DNA of 7,892 nucleotides from Bacteroidota bacterium (GTDB lineage: Bacteria; Bacteroidota; Bacteroidia; Flavobacteriales; Flavobacteriaceae): assembly GCA_947468985.1 (NCBI GenBank), contig CANINJ010000081.1, positions 1-7,892 on the forward strand. Direction: 5' to 3'. The notes beneath the pieces are model-generated. The model was not told the origin of the DNA. It did not search any database and saw nothing but the letters and a program-made list of their open reading frames with translations. Position numbers and translations under genes: made by a program. Positions 1 to 6,282 of this stretch are shown in pieces (the first letter of the stretch is position 1; each line of letters begins with the position of its first letter).

Positions 1-1313
1 ACGTCGTCACCACGAAATAAAAACGACCCTAACATATCGCGAACCTTAGAACGATTGGTATCTGTTGCGGCATCTTCCATAGTTTGCAACAAAGTTATTT
101 CGCCATCTAAATACTCCGCCTGATTTTGTGCAAAATAGCCAACTTGAACGTTATGACCTAATTTTATGCTTCCTTGAAATTCAAATTCGTTGACAATTGC
201 TTTGATAAAAGTAGATTTTCCTTGTCCGTTTTGACCCACAAATGCAATTTTGCTTCCGCGTTCAACCAATAAAGTAATGTCTTTTAAAATGGTATTATCA
301 CCGTAACTTTTGGTTACTTTTTCGGCTTCAATAACCACTTTTCCTGGTACTTTTGAGACTGGAAAAGAAATATTCATCACCGAATTGTCGTCTTCATCAA
401 CTTCAATTCGTTCTACCTTATCGAGTTTTTTGATGAGCGATTGTGCCATAGAAGCTTTGGAAGCTTTGGCACGAAATTTTTCGATTAATCGTTCTGTTTC
501 TTCAATTTTCTTGGCTTGATTTTTCTGTGTTGCCAACTGTTTTTCACGAATTTCGTGGCGTAATTCTAAATATTCAGAATACGGCTTATTGAAATCATAC
601 GCTTTTCCAAGAGAAATTTCGATGGTTCTGTTCGTTACATTATCCAAAAACATTTTATCGTGAGATACAATTACGACAACGCCGGCATAATTTCTAAGGA
701 AACTTTCCAACCAAATGATACTTTCAATATCCAAGTGATTCGTTGGCTCATCTAAAAGCAAAACGTCATTTGCTTGCAATAATAATTTGGCTAATTCGAT
801 ACGCATTCTCCAACCTCCAGAAAAAGTTTCCGTTTGATTGTTGAATACTTCCCGCTTGAAACCTAATCCAAGTAGGATTTTTTCGGTATCACCAATATAA
901 TTATAACCGCCTAATAAATCAAAACGGTGCGTGTAATCTGATAAATCTTCGATGATTTGGCTGTATTCTTCACTTTCATAATCCGTTCTTGTAACCAATA
1001 AATGATTGATTTGCTCCAGCTTTTTTTCTACAATTTTAATATCTGTAAATGCTTCATACGCTTCTTCAAGAACGGTTCTTCCTTGTTCAAAATCGATATC
1101 TTGGCGAAGAAAACCCATTCTAACTTCTTTTTCTTGAGAAATTACTCCAGAATCGGGTGCAAAATCTCGTGCTAAAATTTTCAACATTGTGGACTTTCCT
1201 GCACCATTTTTTCCAACGAGTCCAACTCTGTCTCCAGCACCCAAACGGAAGGTAACTTCTTCAAATAAATAAGTACCTCCAAAGGAAACAGATAGATTGT
1301 GTATATTAAGCAT
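1..1313 (-). CDS. ABC-F family ATP-binding protein, 3' end outside window
   Basis: Soluble twin-ATPase of the ABC-F family. Known members bind the ribosome and act in translation (EttA, Uup, YbiT and YdiF types, or antibiotic-protection types); none is a transporter. The frame is open from the ATG at 1311-1313 to the window edge, giving 437 full codons. The protein starts MLNIHNLSVSFGG. Domain 1 has Walker A GKNGAGKST (residues 34-42), Q-loop Q71, signature FSGGW (164-168), Walker B LLLDEPTNHLD (185-195) and the switch VSHD (216-219). A charged helical linker (about 236-310) separates it from domain 2, whose Walker A GQNGQGKST lies at 360-368. The second signature and Walker B would be beyond the edge; family members usually exceed 500 residues. 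There are no membrane helices, as expected. The gene is divergent from the DUF983 gene across 72 nt. No resistance context is visible, so a housekeeping ABC-F is more likely than a drug-protection factor. The exact subfamily is not assigned. Confidence 0.95.
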   Translation of the reverse strand, partial: MLNIHNLSVSFGGTYLFEEVTFRLGAGDRVGLVGKNGAGKSTMLKILARDFAPDSGVISQEKEVRMGFLRQDIDFEQGRTVLEEAYEAFTDIKIVEKKLEQINHLLVTRTDYESEEYSQIIEDLSDYTHRFDLLGGYNYIGDTEKILLGLGFKREVFNNQTETFSGGWRMRIELAKLLLQANDVLLLDEPTNHLDIESIIWLESFLRNYAGVVVIVSHDKMFLDNVTNRTIEISLGKAYDFNKPYSEYLELRHEIREKQLATQKNQAKKIEETERLIEKFRAKASKASMAQSLIKKLDKVERIEVDEDDNSVMNISFPVSKVPGKVVIEAEKVTKSYGDNTILKDITLLVERGSKIAFVGQNGQGKSTFIKAIVNEFEFQGSIKLGHNVQVGYFAQNQAEYLDGEITLLQTMEDAATDTNRSKVRDMLGSFLFRGDD

Positions 1314-1343
1314 TTATTATGATTTTTATATGAATTGTATGTG

Positions 1344-1351
1344 TAAATTTG
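1344..1351 (+). promoter_or_regulatory. Candidate -7 box of the DUF983 gene
   Basis: TAAATTTG fits the Bacteroidetes -7 consensus TAnnTTTG exactly and lies 34 nt before the ATG at 1386, implying a short leader. No clear TTG -33 element is present at the usual spacing, and such an AT-rich octamer can occur by chance. I found no matching box on the minus strand for the divergent ABC-F gene in this 72-nt gap. Confidence 0.35.
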
Positions 1352-1385
1352 CAATTCCAAAACTGGAAAATTAAATTTTTTGCAA

Positions 1386-1766
1386 ATGTTAAAAAAAGGA
1401 TCCAAATTAAATAGTATTTTAACAGGAAGTTGTCCTAAATGTCAGAATGAGAGTATGTATTTGGACAAAAACATGCTTCATTTGACAAAAATTCTCAAAA
1501 TGAATGAAAATTGCAGTCATTGTGGTTTGAAATATCAAATTGAACCTTCGTTTTTTTATGGTGCAATGTATGTGAGTTATGGATTGAATGTTGGAATTGG
1601 AATTGCCGCTTTTATTGTTTCTTATGTGCTATTGAATGCCAGTTTAAAAGTCGCATTTATTTCAATTATTGCAGCTATAATTTTATCTTTTCCATTAGTA
1701 CTTCGATTATCAAGAAACATTTATATCAACATGTTCGTTTCCTATGATGAAGATTTTAAGCAATAA
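1386..1766 (+). CDS. DUF983 family membrane protein with zinc-ribbon-like N-terminus
   Basis: Protein of 126 residues, function unknown. The N-terminal part carries two Cys pairs, CPKC (16-19) and CSHC (43-46), spaced like a four-Cys zinc ribbon. After the conserved-looking stretch EPSFFYGAMYVSY (53-65), two hydrophobic helices follow (about 60-83 and 87-106). The tail has RLSRNIYINMF and an acidic end. This combination and length are typical of the DUF983 family common in Bacteroidota and Alphaproteobacteria. Metal binding is inferred from the Cys spacing only. I chose the ATG at 1386 rather than the in-frame TTG at 1380, because the sequence MLKKGSKL is how I remember relatives beginning; there is no Shine-Dalgarno site to decide. 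The gene runs against its neighbours: divergent from the ABC-F gene and tail to tail with the oxidoreductase gene, so it is probably monocistronic. Confidence 0.9.
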   Translation: MLKKGSKLNSILTGSCPKCQNESMYLDKNMLHLTKILKMNENCSHCGLKYQIEPSFFYGAMYVSYGLNVGIGIAAFIVSYVLLNASLKVAFISIIAAIILSFPLVLRLSRNIYINMFVSYDEDFKQ

Positions 1767-1767
1767 A

Positions 1768-2814
1768 TCAACTTCTTTTGTTGAATCTTTGAATGTCAAT
1801 TTCGTTATCTAATGGTTTTTTATTTTCAATAGATTCAAATAACGCTTTGGCCATTGAAGGAGCAAGCATTACACCACGAGTTCCAAGTCCGTTGAGAATG
1901 TGTATTCTTTCGTGATTTGGATGCGTTCCAACGAGTGGTTTTCTGTCTCTAACTGTTGGGCGAACTCCTGCAAAATGCTCAATGATTTCAAATTTGCAGT
2001 CTATAATTTCATTTATTCTTGATAACAATTCCGATTTACCTTCTTCTGTTGGAGTATTTGTTTTGTCTTTCCAGTTGTATGTTGCTCCTACTTTGAACAA
2101 ATGATCACCAATTGGCAAAATAAAAACACTCGTATTAATAATTACATCCAAATCTAAATCGGGCGCTTTTATGATAAATAATTCACCTTTTGTTCCATCA
2201 AGCGGCAAATCATTAAAAAACGGATTAGAATGCATTCCAAAGCCTTCTGCAAAGATTATATGCTTAGCCTTTACGTTTTTATATTCAATGTAATCACTTT
2301 GAATTATCAATGCATTATAATCAAATGTTTCCTTCAATATTAGATTGGTTTTAATCAAATATTCTTTATAAGAATCTAACAATGTAGCTGTATCGACATA
2401 TCCCGTATGTAGCACTTCACCATAATCAAAAGGCGATTGAATTCCTTTGTATTTTGTAGATAACAAATCTAAAGAAAGAAAAGGTGCTAAATTTTTATTG
2501 TCAGAAGCTGAAAACCAATTATTTTGTTCTTCAATAGAAAAAAATTTACGTAGAATTGGAATTTTATAATCTACTTTAATGTTTAATTTAAGTTCCAATG
2601 CTTGATAGAATTCATCTAAAAGTTGCAATTGTTCTTGAGCTTGCCAAACTTCGCTAAAACGCTTTAAAATAACTGGGTTGTACAAACCTCCAGCAATTCT
2701 TGAAGAGTTTTGAGATTGATTGTCAATTATTAATAAAGACTTATCATTTTGCAATACTTTTTCAGCAAATGCAATTCCTGCAAGACCTGAACCAACGATT
2801 ATATAATCTAACAT
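1768..2814 (-). CDS. FAD-dependent oxidoreductase (DAO family, MnmC-C-like)
   Basis: Protein of 348 residues, probably a cytoplasmic flavoprotein oxidising a C-N bond of an amine or amino-acid-like substrate. The N-terminus is a Rossmann fold with G8-x-G10-x-x-G13 and an acidic residue, D31, at the end of the second strand, as expected for FAD binding. GGLYNPV (42-48) follows in the place where DAO-type enzymes contact the flavin. The C-terminal FAD-contact region has GVRPTVRDRKPLVG (283-296) and GLGTRGVMLAP (309-319). Both ends resemble the oxidase half of MnmC and glycine oxidase ThiO more than large dehydrogenases. No methyltransferase half, signal peptide or membrane helix is present. The start at 2812-2814 puts the Rossmann strand directly at the N-terminus. 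The gene is separated from gldN by a strong terminator, so it is probably transcribed on its own. The substrate is not known; MnmC2-like tRNA modification is a possibility, ThiO or another amine oxidase is the alternative. Confidence 0.9.
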   Translation of the reverse strand: MLDYIIVGSGLAGIAFAEKVLQNDKSLLIIDNQSQNSSRIAGGLYNPVILKRFSEVWQAQEQLQLLDEFYQALELKLNIKVDYKIPILRKFFSIEEQNNWFSASDNKNLAPFLSLDLLSTKYKGIQSPFDYGEVLHTGYVDTATLLDSYKEYLIKTNLILKETFDYNALIIQSDYIEYKNVKAKHIIFAEGFGMHSNPFFNDLPLDGTKGELFIIKAPDLDLDVIINTSVFILPIGDHLFKVGATYNWKDKTNTPTEEGKSELLSRINEIIDCKFEIIEHFAGVRPTVRDRKPLVGTHPNHERIHILNGLGTRGVMLAPSMAKALFESIENKKPLDNEIDIQRFNKRS

Positions 2815-2838
2815 TTCGTTTGAATAAAAAATTAAAAA

Positions 2839-2860
2839 TATTGTTTTGAATAAAACAATA
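2839..2860 (-). other. AT-rich hairpin in the leader of the oxidoreductase gene
   Basis: A perfect 9-bp inverted repeat (TATTGTTTT and AAAACAATA, 4-nt loop) lies 25 nt upstream of the oxidoreductase start. Read on the minus strand it is followed by a T-rich run, so it resembles a weak terminator or attenuator; it could also be an operator. Only one G:C pair supports the stem, so it may simply reflect AT-rich composition. Confidence 0.3.
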
Positions 2861-2866
2861 ACATTA

Positions 2867-2874
2867 CAAAATTA
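2867..2874 (-). promoter_or_regulatory. Candidate -7 box of the oxidoreductase gene
   Basis: On the minus strand this reads TAATTTTG, an exact match to the Bacteroidetes TAnnTTTG box. It lies downstream of the gldN terminator and about 50 nt before the oxidoreductase ATG, the right place for an independent promoter. A TTG -33 element at the proper distance is not evident. Confidence 0.35.
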
Positions 2875-2902
2875 GTTGAAAAACATTGGAAAATAGGGTA
2901 AA

Positions 2903-2934
2903 AAAAAACTCTTATCTTTAGATAAGAGTTTTTT
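2903..2934 (-). terminator. Intrinsic terminator at the end of gldKLMN
   Basis: A perfect inverted repeat has the core AACTCTTATC, loop TTTA, and GATAAGAGTT. Flanking A and T runs extend it to a 14-bp stem. On the minus strand it begins 16 nt after the gldN stop and is followed by an unbroken T run, as in intrinsic terminators. The opposite strand also has a T run, so it could work both ways, but there is no plus-strand gene just upstream. It marks the likely end of the gldKLMN transcript. Confidence 0.85.
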
Positions 2935-2950
2935 AACATTATAATGAAAT

Positions 2951-3940
2951 TTAGTAATTCCACATATCTTGTTCGAAGTCCCGAATTTTATCTTTAATTC
3001 TTTCAGACTCCAATAATTGCATTTGCGCATTGTCTTTCATGTAGTCTTCTACAGTTCTATCTCCTTGAACATTTTCTTCTTGATAAATATTACCACTGAA
3101 ACGTCTTGAGTTAAGAAGATAATCGAAATCAATAGGCATTGCAGAATTCTTATTGTTAAAAGCTTTAGCTTCATGAAGAATATCACGAATTGATGGGAAA
3201 TAAACCCAAAACAATTCAATAACATCAGGATTTTCAGCATTTCTTTCTTTCGCTTCAGGAGCAACTGGACAAATTCCCAAAAGTCTGTATTTCAATTCGC
3301 TTTGACGTTTGTCAAAATACCAAAAACCTTTAATTTTATACCCACTTAAATCTTGAGCAGTTAATTCTTGTTTATTGATATATTGTGGATCTAATACTTT
3401 TGTTGCAGGAATAGTCATTGCAGGAGTAACAGAAATCACTTTGCCCTTTCTATCTTTTTTAACAATTTCAGGAACAACTCTAGGTTTATAATCATCAAAA
3501 TAATTATTTATTTCATCAATACCTGCTTGAAGAGTATCAGTATAAGTAAAAGAAGAAGACATGTCTTTAAGTGTCTTTTTAGTATTAAAATAACTATCAG
3601 AATACACTTCAGTTATCTTACCCGATTTAATATTTTTTAATAAAACATCAAATAAAGATCTTCTTTCTTTACCAATATTTGCAGTATCAATTGGATAGTA
3701 CAAAGGAAAATTAATTCTTTCATCTAAATCGATGACTTCCCAAGTTGTTTTCCCCATCAAAATGTCTCTGTCATGAACATAACCATACGCTAATGGTTTA
3801 TCATTATCAGAAATTAATTGCGCAGGGGTTTTCTTACCAATATCTGCAGGAGTCTTAGCATTTAGCAAATTTGACTGAGCATAAGATGAAAAACATCCCA
3901 CGGTAAAAATAATAACTAGTAAAAAATTTCTCCAATTCAT
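2951..3940 (-). CDS. gldN: GldN, periplasmic T9SS and gliding motility protein
   Basis: GldN (PorN in Porphyromonas) is a periplasmic component of the type IX secretion system. It associates with the lipoprotein GldK to form the ring-like complex under the outer membrane and contacts the periplasmic part of GldM. The product has 329 residues. It starts MNWRNFL and has a hydrophobic signal sequence (about 5-19) ending SSYAQ, with likely cleavage near residue 21. The rest is soluble, charged and without membrane helices, as in the family. Blocks such as KPLAYGYVHDRDILMGKTTWEVIDL (split by position: about 48-72) and the WYFDKRQSE segment identify it, supported by its place as fourth gene after gldM. 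The gap from gldM is 48 nt without a promoter-like box, so it is probably cotranscribed. C16 lies in the signal sequence, but TVGC is a poor lipobox and SYAQ is a normal signal-peptidase I site. No gldO copy follows. Confidence 0.93.
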   Translation of the reverse strand: MNWRNFLLVIIFTVGCFSSYAQSNLLNAKTPADIGKKTPAQLISDNDKPLAYGYVHDRDILMGKTTWEVIDLDERINFPLYYPIDTANIGKERRSLFDVLLKNIKSGKITEVYSDSYFNTKKTLKDMSSSFTYTDTLQAGIDEINNYFDDYKPRVVPEIVKKDRKGKVISVTPAMTIPATKVLDPQYINKQELTAQDLSGYKIKGFWYFDKRQSELKYRLLGICPVAPEAKERNAENPDVIELFWVYFPSIRDILHEAKAFNNKNSAMPIDFDYLLNSRRFSGNIYQEENVQGDRTVEDYMKDNAQMQLLESERIKDKIRDFEQDMWNY

Positions 3941-3988
3941 CTTTTTGTAATTCTAGGTTGTTTAAGAAAGAACGTCTAACTTAAATTT

Positions 3989-5542
3989 TTATTGTATTTC
4001 GTATATTACTGGTGATGTTCTTCCTGTAATTACATTAGCAGTTACACCAATTATTTTTGTTTTGATATCAGAAATTACAACTTGATCTCCTCTTCCAGCT
4101 CTTGCTAAAGCAGCTTTACACTGAGCATTAACTCTATCTCCATTTACAATAACAGCAGCTGTACCAGTCACTTTAAAAGTAAATTGAGTAACTTGAAAAG
4201 TAAGGTCATATAAAAAGTCTGGTAATTTAGCTGAAATTTGAGAAACTTCTAAACGAGATTTAGCTCCTCTAACTACTTCCATTTCACCCCCAATTGCACC
4301 TTTTGGACCAGGTATGTTTTTAATTCTGAATACTTTTTTATCAGAAACTGGTTTTCCGTCAGGAAGTAAAGCTGTAACCGATACAGTAACTTCATTCCCA
4401 GAACCTGGATTAAGATTGTATTGACCTGGTTTAGCACTTCTAGTCAAACCAGCAGCAGAAGCTTTTACTTTGTCATCAGAAATACCAGCAAATGAAATAG
4501 TCATTGGATTAGGTAATCCTCTATAAACAACATTCATTTTATCAGCAGATATATTAGCTGAGTTTGGTCTTGAAACAACTACATAGCCACCTTTAATAGG
4601 CAAACTAATTACTTTGCCATTTTCATCAAAATTAAAAGATCCAGTAATATCATGTTCTCCAACTGCACCCGCACCAAATGAGAATTTAGCTTGTCCAGCC
4701 TCAGCTTGAACACTAGATCCATTTACAATTACAGATTTTGCTTTTAACGATGGGTCAAATTTACCTAAGATAATTTTACCAGTAACCGCTTCTCCTTGGA
4801 AGAAAACCGTTTTGTCTGGTACAACTATTGGTTGATAAGCTGTTAAAGATGCTGCAGCAACTAAGTCAGATTGGAACATTCCAGTCATAACATCACTTTC
4901 TGTAGCTTTAATATCTGCTTGCAATTGTGTCAATTTGGTTACTGAAGCAATTAATGGGAAATGATGGTAGTTATAATCCAACCAAGGTAATTTCGCACCA
5001 GCTTTTTCAGAATAAACAGGGTCTGTAGCAAATCTTTTTTCGATTTTTTTCATTTCAGACTCTGCGATAGAACTTCCACCAATGGCTTTAATTTTACCTG
5101 CATACGTTTGAATTTTTTCTAAAAATTCTTTACCTTTTGTTGATTCTCTATCACCAGTGTAAAACATATTATCTATGTCATCACTTTTATCCATTTGTTC
5201 ACAAGGATAATTTCCTTCTTTGTCTTTAGGAAATTTTTTGGTAACTTCTGTTTTAATGCCTTCAATATAATCTGAAAACTCTTTAGATACAGCTCTAATT
5301 TTATCAACTTTCACTTTTTTATCTCCGTATTGACCTGGTTGGTCAGAAGCTTTTTGAGCTAATTGTTGGAATGATGATTCATTTCTAGTATCAGTAATTG
5401 AGTTTGAATCTTCAATTTTATTATTCAAAATACCAAAAGCCGATAATACTTCTTTTGACATATTTAATGCTAACATCGCGATGAAAACCAAATACATTAG
5501 GTTAATCATCTTCTGTCTAGGGGTTAATTTTCCTCCTGCCAT
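3989..5542 (-). CDS. gldM: GldM, T9SS/gliding motor subunit spanning the periplasm
   Basis: GldM (PorM) is the inner-membrane anchored shaft of the proton-driven T9SS motor. As a dimer, its single N-terminal helix sits inside a GldL pentamer, and its long periplasmic part reaches the GldK/GldN ring. The product has 517 residues, about the family's usual length. The start MAGGKLTPRQKMINLMY is the conserved GldM N-terminus, and Arg9, shown in F. johnsoniae to pair with GldL Glu49, is present. One membrane helix covers about 12-32. Next comes a mostly helical, charged region (about 36-225, the D1 domain of known structures), then beta-rich Ig-like domains (about 226-517), including GPKGAIGGEMEVVRGAKSR of the last domain. 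The protein ends with a short YEIQ tail. It lies 49 nt after gldL, and that gap consists almost entirely of an inverted repeat. No Shine-Dalgarno site is seen; an A-rich tract precedes the ATG. Confidence 0.96.
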   Translation of the reverse strand: MAGGKLTPRQKMINLMYLVFIAMLALNMSKEVLSAFGILNNKIEDSNSITDTRNESSFQQLAQKASDQPGQYGDKKVKVDKIRAVSKEFSDYIEGIKTEVTKKFPKDKEGNYPCEQMDKSDDIDNMFYTGDRESTKGKEFLEKIQTYAGKIKAIGGSSIAESEMKKIEKRFATDPVYSEKAGAKLPWLDYNYHHFPLIASVTKLTQLQADIKATESDVMTGMFQSDLVAAASLTAYQPIVVPDKTVFFQGEAVTGKIILGKFDPSLKAKSVIVNGSSVQAEAGQAKFSFGAGAVGEHDITGSFNFDENGKVISLPIKGGYVVVSRPNSANISADKMNVVYRGLPNPMTISFAGISDDKVKASAAGLTRSAKPGQYNLNPGSGNEVTVSVTALLPDGKPVSDKKVFRIKNIPGPKGAIGGEMEVVRGAKSRLEVSQISAKLPDFLYDLTFQVTQFTFKVTGTAAVIVNGDRVNAQCKAALARAGRGDQVVISDIKTKIIGVTANVITGRTSPVIYEIQ

Positions 5543-5548
5543 TTTTTC

Positions 5549-5591
5549 TAATTAGTTTATTTGTTATTAAATATAGTTTAAAAACTAATTA
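5549..5591 (-). repeat. Inverted repeat filling the gldL-gldM gap
   Basis: TAATTAGTTT (5549-5558) and its exact complement AAACTAATTA (5582-5591) flank a 23-nt AT-rich centre. The outer arm ends directly at the gldL stop codon, and the other arm ends 6 nt before the gldM ATG. In the transcript this could form a 10-bp stem-loop. There is no T run after it on the minus strand and only two G:C pairs, so it is not a convincing terminator. It may affect transcript stability or gldM translation, or be chance in AT-rich DNA. Confidence 0.4.
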
Positions 5592-6236
5592 TTATTTGTT
5601 ACTCATTGCAGAAAGCATTCCTCCATAAACATTGTTCAATGATGACAAGTTTGAAGTTAACGATTGCATTTGATCTTTTAATTTTATATTGTTTTCAACA
5701 ACTTCTTCATTAATTTGTGCATTCTTAGCTGAAGTTTCTAATTGAATTTTGTACAGACCATTAATAGACTCCATTTGAGACGCAGCTAAAGTTAATTCTT
5801 CACTGTATTTTTTAGTTGAAGCCAATGATTCAGCTGAAGGCGCAATAGTTTTTGCAGCTGCTTCAAAGTTTTTAATGCTGTTTCCTAAACTTGCCATTAA
5901 CTCACCGTCAATTTTAGCTTCTTTCAACATAGCATCTAATTTTTGAGACAAAAGTCCTTGAGCTTCTTTAGCATCTTCTTTTTTTCCTACTTTATTGCTA
6001 GCCATTCCACCAGCTAATTCTGGATATACTAATGTCCAATCCAATTCATCATCAACAGGTTCAAATGCAGACAAACCAAAAATTAATGCCTCGGTAACAA
6101 GACCAATAGTTAACATTAAATTACCTGTAATAAATCCGAATTCAATGTGTGTGATTTTGAATAATGCTCCGATAATTACTACTGCAGCTCCCATACCATA
6201 TGCGAAGTTCATTGCTTTTTTGCTTAATAATGCCAT
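5592..6236 (-). CDS. gldL: GldL, T9SS/gliding motor proton-channel subunit
   Basis: GldL (PorL) is the inner-membrane stator-like subunit. Five copies surround two GldM helices and use the proton gradient to drive type IX secretion and gliding. The product has 214 residues and starts MALLSKKAMNFAYGMG. It has two membrane helices (about 10-29 and 36-57) joined by a short periplasmic turn. The essential acidic residue Glu49 in helix 2 is present, and so are Tyr13, Lys27, His30 and Glu59, noted as conserved in the F. johnsoniae motor. After EPVDDELDW (59-67) comes a long cytoplasmic tail rich in Ala, Glu and Lys, predicted to be helical and coiled-coil-like (about 80-214). The start at 6234-6236 matches the conserved family N-terminus. 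The gene lies 46 nt downstream of gldK and 49 nt upstream of gldM, consistent with one operon. Confidence 0.96.
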   Translation of the reverse strand: MALLSKKAMNFAYGMGAAVVIIGALFKITHIEFGFITGNLMLTIGLVTEALIFGLSAFEPVDDELDWTLVYPELAGGMASNKVGKKEDAKEAQGLLSQKLDAMLKEAKIDGELMASLGNSIKNFEAAAKTIAPSAESLASTKKYSEELTLAASQMESINGLYKIQLETSAKNAQINEEVVENNIKLKDQMQSLTSNLSSLNNVYGGMLSAMSNK

Positions 6237-6245
6237 AATAAAAAA

Positions 6246-6260
6246 TTTAGTTTAGTTTAG
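6246..6260. repeat. Short TTTAG tandem repeat in the gldK-gldL gap
   Basis: Three perfect TTTAG units stand in tandem (6246-6260) and a fourth copy lies at 6272-6276, in the 46-nt gap between gldK and gldL. On the coding strand they read CTAAA just before the T-rich leader of gldL. No promoter-like box is seen here. The tract could change length by slippage, altering the spacing of the gldL leader but not any reading frame. Confidence 0.5.
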
Positions 6261-6282
6261 TTAATGTTTGATTTAGTTTAAA

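Noticed and set aside
310..519. Plus-strand open frame rich in Ser and Thr
   Set aside because: It is antisense to the ABC-F linker coding sequence, with a low-complexity product. It is a shadow frame.
1..1313. ABC-F protein as an antibiotic-resistance factor or a transporter ATPase
   Set aside because: There are no permease genes or resistance context, and the visible motifs fit housekeeping ABC-F proteins. The C-terminal part is missing, so the subfamily stays open.
1181..1405. Minus-strand open frame of 74 codons overlapping the ABC-F start region
   Set aside because: It lies in another frame over the ABC-F Walker A region and the divergent intergenic gap. Its composition (many Ile, Tyr and Leu) reflects AT-rich DNA, and no family is recognisable.
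3049..3264. Minus-strand open frame inside gldN in another frame
   Set aside because: The gldN frame is clearly the coding one; this frame gives a Leu/Ile/Phe-rich product without family likeness.
3893..3940. C16 in the GldN signal sequence as a lipoprotein acylation site
   Set aside because: TVGC is a poor lipobox (Thr at -3), and a normal signal-peptidase I site (SYAQ) follows. GldN is known as a periplasmic protein and not a lipoprotein.
5995..6255. Plus-strand open frame antisense to gldL
   Set aside because: It is fully explained by the complement of the conserved GldL membrane region.
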